The notes under the pieces were generated by a model. It made no database searches. It was not told the origin of the DNA and worked only from the letters and a program-made list of their open reading frames with translations. A stretch of 64,000 nt of DNA from Atherix ibis (taxonomy: Eukaryota; Arthropoda; Insecta; Diptera; Athericidae): the NCBI GenBank assembly GCA_958298945.1, contig OY282610.1, positions 64,725,088 through 64,789,087 of the forward strand. The letters are read 5' to 3'. Positions 48,898 through 58,126 of this stretch are shown piece by piece; position 1 is the stretch's first letter, and each line of letters opens with the position of its first letter. The position numbers and the translations under genes are program-made.

Positions 48898-49362
48898 ATG
48901 AAAGTATTAAAATCAAGAATAGATATGGCACTCAATGAATATGCTCTAACTGCGTTTTATTTGCATCCACATTACGATAATAATAAACTGAGTAGCATAC
49001 AAAATGATAAGATTAACAACTTTCTTTTTAAGCTCCTTGATGGAACTGGAATCGAAGACTGGGACAGTTTTAGAAATCGAACCACTTTCTTCAGAATGCT
49101 GTATGAAAAAAAAATTACAAAACCGCTTGTATTTTGGAATACGGCTGAGATGAAACATCCAAATTTGGCCAAACTTGCAATAAAGTTATTGCGTATACCT
49201 GCATCATCTGCCCAAATAGAGAGAGTATTTTCAAGCTGGGCAAACGTACATTCACCTATTCGGAATCGGCTAACATTTGAAAGGTCAAAAAAACTACTCC
49301 ATCTTTATTATTCTCTAAGGATTGCCGATGCAATTGGCGCTGAAGATGAAGAAGATTATTAA
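48898..49362 (+). CDS. hATC-domain ORF, array unit 15 (last)
   Basis: Same translation as unit 2. The flanking DNA that supplies the next ATG is present again at 49819, but the sequence after ATGAAAGTATTA diverges (CAATACGC), so no sixteenth ORF forms. That junction shows the unduplicated arrangement of the right flank. Confidence 0.55.
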   Translation: MKVLKSRIDMALNEYALTAFYLHPHYDNNKLSSIQNDKINNFLFKLLDGTGIEDWDSFRNRTTFFRMLYEKKITKPLVFWNTAEMKHPNLAKLAIKLLRIPASSAQIERVFSSWANVHSPIRNRLTFERSKKLLHLYYSLRIADAIGAEDEEDY

Positions 49363-49940
49363 GAATTTAAAAGATTGTTTTCACTGCATATTTAAAATAA
49401 ATTTTTTATTTCTTTTTAAATGTTTGTTTCTCAGGTTTTTTGTGTTTTTTTTTTCATCTTTTAATAATACACGAATTAGGGTTGGTTATACTTCTGGAAA
49501 AGCTCGAGAATCTCATCGTAATTGATCATGATCTATCTCTATCTCACACTATTTGATTTGACTTTTCAGGTAATACAAAAATTAATAGCCTTAATTGTCT
49601 ACGTGTAAACAAAAGGAGTAGACATTAAATCATTGTATACACCTATTGTCTACGCGTAAACAATGACGTTGTTTACGTGAGGTAGACTACACCGCACAAC
49701 ACTGGTAGTGGTACTATCGATCTTATTTTATACCAATTTATGTAGCTACGATATCAGTATAATTGATCATAAGAATATCTCATAAGTACCAATAAACCAC
49801 CCATTACCACAACAATTAATGAAAGTATTACAATACGCTAACTTCAAAAAAACTTTACAAAACTGAATATGCTTAAAATCAACTCATCTTATTAACAACT
49901 ACTTAAACTACCAGACAATCAATCAGAACTTAAATACACA

Positions 49941-50831
49941 GTGTGGTCGAAAAAAAACCGGACTTATTTTTAAATCATACAACATGCAGCGCCATCTATT
50001 GAAAATTTAGAGCATTAAAAAGATACAACCTCTTTCAAACGTACCTAAACTCATGTAAATCGGATGACAGATGTTTAAGTTACAGCCATTTCAATAAAAG
50101 AAAAAGTGTGCTAATTTTACAAAACAAAAATGGAACAAAGAGCAAATATAAAATTTTGTGTTAAACTTGAAAAAAAATTCGCTGAGACATACGAATTGAT
50201 GAAAAACGTTTATGGTGATGATTGTATGAGTCGTACTCAAGTTTATACGTGGTTTACACGATTTTGAAAATGGTCGTGAGGATTTAAAGGACGACCTAAG
50301 GCCAGGTCGTCCAGAAGCAAGTAATCGTGCTGAATTGGTGGAAAAAGTCCGTGAAATCATTGGTATCGATGCAAATTTTACTACGAGAATCTTGGCTAAG
50401 GAATTAAATACGAGTAAAAACACTATTTGGGGAATTTTAACTGAAGATTTAGGTAAAAGAAAGGTCTGTGTATGAATTAAATAAAGACCAAAAAAGTGAA
50501 CGAATTTTTGATGAAAAAACGGATTTCTCTCATCAACCACCCTCCGAATTCGCCTGATATATCACCATGTGACTATTTTCTATTTCCAAAACTGAAAACC
50601 AAGATGGAAGGACTATTTTATGATGATATTCCAACCATTTTTGTTTTGTAACATTAGCAAATCTTTTCTTATATTGAAATGGCAATAACTTTCACATCTG
50701 TCATCCGATTTACATTAATTTAATATGTTTGGAAGAATATGAATGTATCTTTTTAACGCTGTAAATTTTTAATAGATGGCGATGCACGTTGTATGATTTA
50801 AATATTAAGTCCGGTTATTTTTGAGAAACAC
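49941..50831 (+). mobile_element. Mariner-like element with long (~160 bp) inverted repeats, internally deleted
   Basis: The first about 160 bases (49941-50100) are an imperfect inverted copy of the last about 160 (50672-50831). Shared blocks include ACCGGACTTA, TTTAAATCATACAAC, GCCATCTATT and TGTAAATCGGATGACAGATG. The right end is followed by TA; the left is preceded by CA. Ordinary mariner repeats are about 26-30 bp, so these are unusually long. Inside, the frame from ATG 50130 reads MEQRANIKFC, ETYELMKNVYGDDCMSRTQVY and TWFTRF; after a one-base shift it continues NGREDLKDDLRPGRP, RAELVEKVREIIGIDANFT and ILTEDLGKRKVC. It then jumps to NSPDISPCDYFLFPKLK (third catalytic Asp region). The first two catalytic Asp are in the deleted part. 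Confidence 0.85.
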
Positions 50832-50833
50832 TA

Positions 50834-51590
50834 TATTGAGAAAAAAAGCTCTAGTCTTTGGAGTGCTAATCCATTTAATATACGTGTAAGTCAAAAATTT
50901 CGTAAAATTCTTTCAGTTTTTTTTTTACATTGCTTCATTTTAAAGTTTATCAGGTTTTGTTGAGCGGTTTTACCAATAATAAATATTGTTTTAATTTTAC
51001 TTGCTAAATAATTGATATTTAACAGGATAATGTTGATCGTTTAACATTCTATTATATATTTCGTAACACAGTATAAGTTAAAATATAAAATTAAAAGTTA
51101 AAGAGCCTTATCAGAATTATCAAATATAGAATAGCTTTCCAACAAGTATGATGACAATTATGTGACTGTCAATAAACTAAATTTGAGTTTAAAAATCTAT
51201 ATTAAAAATTCAGAGTTCATCATTTCAATATTATCATATTACTGATTATTGATTATTAATGAAATTTAAATTAATGAAGTCAATTATTTTAAATATGTAT
51301 TCAGTAGTTTATCGACTGTTTTAGACAATATGATTTTAATTGACATATTCAACTCTCATAATTAATGATTTGACTATTTGCTTATATCAATTAAGCAAAT
51401 TCATGTGAAAAAGGTCATTTTACATATTTAAAAATATTTATAAAGTAATTATTCTCGTTATTAATTTGAGATCACTTTCAATTTAAATTCAAAAATATAA
51501 TGTATAATATTATAATATTTGAATAATTAAGCTTATGTACAATCTGTGGCATAAAACAATTATTATATTTTTTACAACAATATTATCTTC
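50834..51590. other. AT-rich spacer
   Basis: No gene, repeat or transposon terminus recognised. Confidence 0.5.
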
Positions 51591-51594
51591 TTCA

Positions 51595-51702
51595 TAGTAG
51601 TTTTCTTAAGCAGTTACTAATCGGCGGAACCGTTGTTTGCTCTCTTCACAGAAGACTCTAACTAGAATCGCCTTCAGCTACTCTATTACGCTTCTTTAGA
51701 TG
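51595..51702 (-). pseudogene. Mariner C-terminal relic (left part, split by R1-clade insertion)
   Basis: Minus-strand reading includes LKAILVRVF and SKQRFRRLVTA, resembling the mariner C-terminal pattern LKAIPVEDF followed by KQRFRR. The continuation toward the N-terminus (an RRY block) is found on the far side of the R1-clade element at 54181-54250, read with frameshifts. This fits one old mariner interrupted by a retrotransposon. The evidence is short and degenerate. Confidence 0.45.
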
Positions 51703-51714
51703 GTATCGGCGGTA
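51703..51714 (+). repeat. Target-site duplication, left copy (12 bp)
   Basis: GTATCGGCGGTA occurs here and again at 54181-54192, directly bordering the R1-clade element on each side. Confidence 0.75.
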
Positions 51715-54180
51715 TCACGTGGCGAATATTAGACTCGCCAAGGAAAAGCACTGGCAGCGGTATGTGAGTGAATGTGGAAACTCGGATGTATGGGGTCCGG
51801 TGTATCGATTGTGTATGCGCAAAGGTGCTCGGAATGATATTTCGAGTATCAGAGTGAATGATGGGTATACGTGCAATTGGGAGGACAGTGTGAATACACT
51901 GATGAATTATTTCTTTCCTGGGATTGAAAGCCTGCCCTTTGAATGGGATGAAATTGATGCGTCTGTTTGGCGCACGAGAGTGAGAAGTGCCCCAGGACTA
52001 GATGGTGTGACTGGTCAGATGATGAGAAGTGTTTGGCGGACTGTTCCCGCACATGTAAGTAGCCTTTACGGTGAATGCTTGGAGAGTGGTGTGTTTCCGC
52101 GTGAATGGAAAGTAGGAGACGTGGTCATCCTTCCCAAGTCTCCGGACGGGATATGGACTGACCCATATCCCGTCTACTGCCAGTATTCGGCAAGGTTCTC
52201 GAGCGAATGATGGTACACCGGTTGAATGTGAAGTTGGCAGACTGTATCCGGCTGTCAGTATGGATTTACTAAGGGTGAATCAACTGAAGATGCCTGGATG
52301 CATGTAAGGCAGTATGTGGATGAAAGTGTTGGTAAATATGTATGTGGTGTGTTTGTAGATTTCAAGAATGCGTTCGGCTGCCTGGGATGGTATCGCATCA
52401 TTGAGCGACTAGAGGAGGTTTCATGCGAGGAGGCTCCGCTATGGCGGAGTTACTTCCATGAACGGTATGCGGTGGTGTGCGGAAATAATGGGAGGGTTGT
52501 TCGCCAGATGGTGCGTGGCTGTCCACAGGGATCTGTGGCAGGCCCCACTGTCTGGAATATGATGATGAATGGCCTCTTGGTGCAGTTGGAGGATGCCGGC
52601 TGTGTTGTCGTTGCATATGCGGACGATCTTCTGCTCTTGATTGAGGGGGGGAGTAGGTCTGCGGTGGAAGTGGCGGGAAGCCGCTACATGCGTATGGTTT
52701 GTGAATGGGGAGAAAGGATGGGTGTGAGGGTTTCCGAAAGGAAAACTGTGTGTATGTTATTGAAGGGTTTTTTGGCGGCCAGTAGGCCGCCCAATATTCG
52801 TTTGGAGACGGCTGGGGTCCGATACGTGCGGGAAGTGAAGTACTTTGGACTGAAGGTTGGGGAGAGGTTGAATTTTCGGCCTCACTTACAACGTCTGAGG
52901 GGGCGCGTGGCCGGTTTGGCTGGCATGCTGGTGCGAGTGCTTCGCAAGGAATGGGGGCTTCGGGCCAGAACGGTGAAAGTCCTGTACAAAAGTGTGTTTG
53001 TTCCATGTGCGATGTATGCGTCCTGTGTGTGGGCTGATACTATGCGCCACCAGTATGCGAGGGTGGCCATAAACTCAGTGCAGCGTATGGTATTGTATGC
53101 ATGTTTGAATGTGTGTAGGACCGTTTCAACTGAGGCGATGCAGGTTCTTATGGGGCATACCGCTTACCAGTTGTTCGGTTAGGAATGATGAGGTTCAGGA
53201 TCTTAGTCCGCGCCATCAGCAAATACTGGTCCTGAACAAAATGTATGAGATATGGCAGCAACGATGGGATGAGGGTGTGAATGGCAGATGGACGCACATG
53301 TTCATTCCGAATGTGTGCTTTGCATCTGCGTATGGATTTGAGTTTGGTCTGTCCCTTGGGTATTTGCTCACGGGACACGGCAGTATGAGTGGGTTCCTAT
53401 ACAGGCGTGGACTGGCCACGGAGGCTAGATGCCCTTGTGGGGCGGCGGAGGAGAGTGCCAAGGGGATGTATGGGGATTTGCGTGACCTAGGTGCATGTGG
53501 AATCGTGGTGAATGAGGAGGGTGTGGATATGAGTGGTGTGTTGAGTGTGAAAGAGAGATATGAATGCTTGAATGCATTTGCCGTGGCACTGTTTGAAAGA
53601 CGAATGAGAATGTTGCCTGAATGAGTGAGTGTATGACACGCAGGGTGGCTACAACCGGGTGAAAGACCAAGGTCGATTCCGGTTGTGCCTTCGGGTCTTG
53701 GCGAACCCGCGTACCTGAGCTGGCTTAGCGGTGCCTAGGAATTTACAAGATTCCTTACCGTAGCTCTACGAGCGGAGTACAAACCAAAGTACTCTTAAAA
53801 CAAAAATGGGTACCACGGGGATCGGGAGCCCCACAGTAGAATATACTGTGCCCGATCGAGGTGAGGCGCCATTTGACAGCAACGTGGTGGTTGTGGTTAA
53901 TACCCATGTCGCGGGTACGGTCTTCTGATCGCAGGTGTGAGGTAACTGGCAAATGTAGCAATGCATTGCACTTATCTCGGGCACTGTCACTGCTTATGAC
54001 AGTAGAGGTTTAGATAGTCCTCGCCACCAGCAGGTGGAGAGTCAGCTTGTAACTGATACTATCTGCTAACTGCCAGTAATGGTGGTGCGTTGATTGAACG
54101 TATCTCGATCCCTATAGTCGTAGGCGACTCGTGGTCTAATGCATTGGCAACGAAATCACGTTAAACAATAACCTATAACT
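51715..54180 (+). mobile_element. 5'-truncated R1-clade non-LTR retrotransposon
   Basis: About 2.47 kb, clearly GC-richer than its surroundings, flanked by a 12-bp direct repeat. It contains most of an R1-type ORF2 (reverse transcriptase onward) and about 550 bp of 3' untranslated sequence (53625-54180). That 3' region includes a potential stem CAACCGG...CCGGTTG at about 53650-53685. The endonuclease and ORF1 are missing, as expected from 5' truncation during target-primed reverse transcription. R1 itself inserts into 28S rDNA; here the flank is a mariner relic, so this is a member of the clade with another target preference or an off-target insertion. Confidence 0.85.
51719..53624 (+). pseudogene. 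R1-clade reverse transcriptase, frameshifted
   Basis: Three successive frames make up one protein. Frame 1 (51719-52210) starts inside the protein and carries RSAPGLDGVTGQM and FPREWKVGDVVILPK. Frame 2 (from about 52256 to 53182) carries YGFTKGESTEDAW, VDFKNAFG (first catalytic Asp), RGCPQGSVAGP and the YADD catalytic box at 52616-52627, followed by MLLKGFLAA, characteristic of R1-like enzymes. Frame 3 (about 53180-53624) carries WQQRWDEGVNGRW, FIPNV, LLTGHGSMSGFL and CPCGAAEES. The family's C-terminal zinc knuckle lacks its distal His and Cys here, so a small deletion is likely. Frameshifts near 52180-52256 and 53180 inactivate it. Confidence 0.85.
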
Positions 54181-54192
54181 GTATCGGCGGTA
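54181..54192 (+). repeat. Target-site duplication, right copy (12 bp)
   Basis: Second copy of GTATCGGCGGTA, immediately after the 3' end of the R1-clade element. Confidence 0.75.
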
Positions 54193-54202
54193 CCAAGAAG
54201 AA

Positions 54203-54240
54203 TTACTTTCAAGTATTTTTTTTTTCTTGAAAGTAATTTT
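54203..54240. repeat. Small hairpin with poly-T loop
   Basis: AATTACTTTCAAG and CTTGAAAGTAATT form 13-bp arms around a loop of mostly T. It lies in the mariner relic interrupted by the R1-clade insertion and may be a slippage product. No function is apparent. Confidence 0.6.
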
Positions 54241-54439
54241 TAAATAGACGGTGTTGTCATTATGGAGCATTCAAGTGTCTGCAATGTCTGATCTGATATC
54301 TGATGCGACAATCCTATATCTGAACGTTTCAAAAACTTTTTCATAAAATTTAACTTATTACTTATCAGTTTCAATGTTAATCAACGGTTCGACCTCAAAA
54401 AAGCGCTCACTCGTTCCACAATACGTTAGTGTTAAAATG

Positions 54440-55300
54440 TTGCAGGCATTTTATTTAAAAAAATGTCATCTGCATAAGTAGCAATAATAGTATTAGTATC
54501 AGATAGCAGGCATGTCATTGGTATAGATATTGTATAAAATGGAGCCAAGAATACTGCCTTGTGGGACTCCGGTTAGAATAGGATATTTTTCAGAGGATTA
54601 TGATTCTGAGTTAATTGCGACTCGGAAATGACGTTAGGAGAGATATGAATTTATGATAAGTTAGTATGTTGAAGGAATAAAGCACACATGATCAAAAGTT
54701 TGGGAGATATCTAGAAATACACCTGGGCAATACTTTAATTTGATCAATAACGCGATGGCATTGCTGAATTATGGAGTGTTCAGATCAGAATCCAAATTCG
54801 TGATCAGTAATAAATTTTTCATTAACTAGGAATGGGTAGAGTCGTTTTAGCAAGAGTTTTCCAAAAATCTTACCAAGGTAAGAGGCTGATAGGTCTCTAT
54901 TTGGTTTAGGAAGCATTTTAATGAAGAAAATTGCCAGAGTAAGTGAAAATATATTATGCACATGATACTATTAAAAATGTATGCAATTAAAAGTAAAGCT
55001 TTTCGGGAAATTTGCTTCAGAATAGGAGCTGTTATTTGATCATAACCGAAAGCTTTTCATTGGGAAGACGCAGAATAGTAGATTTAATTTCCGAGGGCTT
55101 AAAATTTTTAGGAGAAAAACTCATAGAGACTGGGAGCATTAGTTTGTCGATGATTTTGTTAGTATGCGATTTGTCTTCTATATCATCATGTGGAGCAAAA
55201 GTATTTACCAAATGTTTAGCAAATACTTCGGGATTTTCTTTGTCTGTTTTTACCCTGTTACTGTCATATTGTTTCAGTTGGTGTGATGTTCTTTTGTACG
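54440..55300 (-). pseudogene. Jockey-like LINE reverse transcriptase relic with YADD box
   Basis: Read on the minus strand from about 55290: KTDKENPEVFAKHLVNTF, MSFSPKNFKPSEIKSTILRL, a decayed middle, then LTGVPQGSILGS at about 54575-54540, YNIYTNDMPA, and ATYADDIF near 54470 (catalytic Asp pair). This is the same family as the fragment at 27119-27800 but extends further on both sides. Multiple stops and frame changes make it non-functional. Confidence 0.75.
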
Positions 55301-55329
55301 AGGGTATTCGTCTAGTGGATTCCCATACC

Positions 55330-56925
55330 TAATGAAATATTGTCACTAATCAATCTTGTGTAAATTTCATGTCCATCATTATACTGCCTTCTAATGTTCA
55401 TATTCAGTTATAAATAAATAATAGTTATAACTAATCATAGTAATATTGATTAAAATTAATAAGTTTTTTCTGAATATTATATATGAATTTTCTTTTTTAT
55501 TATATTCAATTTTTTCTTCATTATATTTCTATTATAATAAGTTTTCATTTCCTTAACTGCGCCTGATGAAAAAACATAATATACAGTAAAATTTTTCCAA
55601 TTAAACTAAAAATTATTGTAGTAATAATAAGGAAAAAATCGATTGTAATTAAATAAAAATAATCGTTTATAAGAGTTGAGGCATTTTATATGAAGATTTT
55701 AAAATCGTTTCATTTTATTTTTGTTCAAAGGGTTATTGCCTTTTTTTATGATAATTAATCGTGTTTATTAGTAAAAACTGTTATTTTTAATTTTTTGTAT
55801 AAGGTGTATAAATTTATCTATGTTTGTTTGCCATTATTTCCTTTTAATTCTTATTTTCATTGCTTTCAATGTAAAGGTTAAAAAGTAGCTGTTAAATTAA
55901 TTAAATTCATAGCATTATTTACGCAATTTCACTATAAATATAGGCGATTTTTATCAATTTATTTTAATTTTACATTAAACATTAAAAACAGTGAATTTTT
56001 AATTTACTTTATGTTGTTGCCTATACATAATACTCAATCGATTCATAATAATAATACGTATAATGTTGACTTAGTGTTAACGTTAAAAAGTTGATCAAAC
56101 ACCAAACACTAAGTCAACTTTTCAACGTTAATGTCCGCCTACTATTTTCTGTGATCTTAGAAATTTTCTTATTCTTATCGGAAGGATTTTTATTGTTCTT
56201 TTCTATAATTTTAAGCACTTGTAGGTTTTTTTTTATATTTATGTATCATGTATTTACACTGGGCAATTACGAGTATATAACTTATCGGTGGCTATATTAT
56301 TATTAACTTTTAAATAACTAATCCCCCTCCATCCTTTTTTATCTCTTTGATTTATATTATTCCCGCAAGATATTGTATATATTTTATTCCCTAATATATT
56401 TAATATTTATTCCGTTATATATTTTATATAAATTTACCACTATTTAGTTCTCTTTTTTATATGATACAATTGATATTTTAAAAATTAAATTATATTTATT
56501 TCCTATTTGTTTAACTCTTTTCCGTTTCGTGTTATCACCAAGTGCAATTTGTTTTCCTTGAAATTGATTTATTTTGCAGTAATTTATATAAACAAATTTG
56601 TTTCCACTACAATTGGATTCAATATGAATGTATACATTTATTATCTCATTCAATAATTTTATTTATATTATTCGTTAAGGCTATTTTTCTTTTACGTTTA
56701 CCATTTTATTATAATTTTACTGATTTAGAATGTTATTATTATTATTTATTGTTTTAATAAAAAAAAGATAAAAGATTGTTTTCTTCGGTGATTAGATAAC
56801 AACCAAAATTCACAATAGGTCGTTTATACAGTTCTGGCTAACACCGAATGAATCCGGCTCGTGTAGCTTTCCCTAATTATGACGGCTGCAGTTTTGACCT
56901 TGTAACATATGTACTTGCATGTACA
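55330..56925. other. AT-rich noncoding stretch
   Basis: No gene supported. A short inverted repeat built on TTGACTTAGTGTTAACGTTAA (56064) and its partner CACTAAGTCAACTTTTCAACG (56107) is present. Open frames at 56091-56306 and 56444-56757 are low-complexity. Confidence 0.5.
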
Positions 56926-56927
56926 TA

Positions 56928-58124
56928 CGAGGGTCGTTCAATAAGTCCTTAGAAAAAGATGGAAAAAAACTGTTTTTTAAGTAAAAACTTTTTTATTTTT
57001 CAACATAATCTCCTTATAGCTCTATACACTTTTCCAATCGTTTTTCCAAAATTTTTATCCCGTCCAAAGAATAGGATTTCAGAAGTTCTGCAAAATACTC
57101 ATCCGTTTGAGCAATGACGTCCTCGTTGGAAGTGAACCGTCGTCCGCCAAGCCATTTCTTCAGATTGGGGAAAAGAAAATAGTCACTCGGGGCCAAATCT
57201 GGTGAATAAGCGGGATGCTGCAACAATTCCATTCTCAATTCCACAATTTTGCCAATGAAAATAACGCGTGCACACGCGCATTGTCCTGATGCAAGAGGAT
57301 TTTTTTCTTCTTCAGATGGGGGCTTTTCTCTTTGATTTCCTCGCTCAACCGTTGCAATAACGACGCGTAATACGCTCCTGTTATTGTTTTTCCTTCTTCC
57401 AAGTAAGTTTTTGCCTTCTTCGGAGCCCGTTCACCCTTGAAAGTCCACTGTGATGACTGTCTCTTCGTTTCTGGAGTGTAGTAGTGTATCCAGGTTTCGT
57501 ATACAGTGACAAATCGACGAAGGAATTCGGCAGGATTGCGATGAAAGAGTGCCAACATAGCCTCAGAGTCCACTACACGATTGCGCTTATTCCCCTCTGA
57601 GAGCAAACGCGGCAGCCATCTTGCCGAAATTTTTTTCACAGACAATTTTTCATGCAAAATTGAAGCGACTGTACCTTGTGATATGCCCGTGGCCTCAACT
57701 AATTCGCCGATCGTTTAAAATCAGATCGTGGATTTTGTCGATGATTTCAGGAGTAGACACCTCAACTGGGCGTCCTGAACGATGTTCATCTTTTGTGGAT
57801 GAACGGCCACGTTTAAATTCATTCACCCAATTGTAAACCGTAGCAAACTCAGATGCAGATGTGCCATGAACTGCATCCTACTCGGCTTTGATTTCTTTCG
57901 GGCTTAAGCCTTTCAAATGGAGATGTTTGATGACAGCCCTAAACTCGCTTTTTTTCCATTGTTATGCACATATAAATGTCGTTAACTTTAATCGACGATA
58001 GAAATTGACTTACGCTATGGATCGAGCTGATCTTTTGTCGATAATGCTACTTACAAAAAAAATCTTTACCGATACTACGAGCGCAATTTCTCGGATTTTC
58101 TAAGGACTTATTAAACGACCTTCG
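56928..58124 (-). mobile_element. Mariner, copy F, with internal deletions (minus strand)
   Basis: Same CGAGGGTCGTT family as copy A, reverse orientation, about 1.2 kb, both inverted repeats present and bordered by TA at 56926-56927 and 58125-58126. The element is about 85 bases shorter than its sisters, mainly because of a loss within the catalytic region and smaller losses in the leader and helix-turn-helix part. Confidence 0.9.
57014..57960 (-). pseudogene. Mariner transposase, copy F, first catalytic Asp changed to Tyr
   Basis: The first catalytic block reads VTVYETWIHYYT, so Asp is Tyr. About 24 codons between KKAKT and EGKTITG are deleted in frame, removing the MATVFWDS block. The reading frame is further disturbed near 57700 (loss of codons for KVREL) and near 57250 after DNARVH. 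The remaining C-terminus (PSDYFLF) is intact. Like copy C, it has lost the chemistry as well as the frame. Confidence 0.88.
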
Positions 58125-58126
58125 TA

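Larger units (their letters stand above)
36010..49830 (+). repeat. Tandem array: 15 head-to-tail units of 921 bp
   Basis: The period is 921 bp throughout (first unit 923 because of two extra T in a T-run near 36550). Unit boundaries can be set at ATTAAAATC: unit 1 is 36010-36932 and unit 15 is 48906-49826, followed by four more bases (ATTA) before unrelated sequence. Each unit contains the hAT C-terminal ORF, its poly(A) signal, the right subterminal motifs, the right inverted repeat, and about 116-120 bp of DNA flanking the transposon. The amplified segment thus starts inside the element and ends outside it, so this is a segmental tandem duplication rather than tandem transposon insertion. 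The junction has ATTA microhomology. All 15 ORF translations are identical over their shared part. The only visible differences are the T-run length in unit 1 and a C-to-T change after the T-run in units 4 and 13. Confidence 0.97.

Noticed and set aside
36050..49525. Two recurring antisense frames and a sense frame (MPMQLALKMKK...) in every array unit
   Set aside because: They overlap the hATC frame in other phases, are rich in F, K and S from T-runs, and match no domain. They recur only because the unit recurs.
36010..49830. CRISPR-like or satellite interpretation of the array
   Set aside because: Units are 921 bp, contiguous and contain a protein frame and a transposon end; there are no short repeats separated by unique spacers, and a simple noncoding satellite does not explain the conserved ORF.
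50091..50540. 149-codon minus-strand frame
   Set aside because: Antisense of the mariner DNA-binding region in the long-repeat element; the plus-strand protein match is clear.
52398..53006. 202-codon minus-strand frame inside the R1-clade element
   Set aside because: It is the antisense shadow of the GC-rich reverse transcriptase and has Pro- and Ser-rich low-information content.
51715..54180. rDNA locus because of the R1-clade element
   Set aside because: The flanking sequence is not 28S rRNA; it reads as a degenerate mariner.
55298..55310. TACGAGGGTATTC as another mariner inverted repeat
   Set aside because: Identity stops after about ten bases, no partner repeat is nearby, and the surrounding sequence is LINE.
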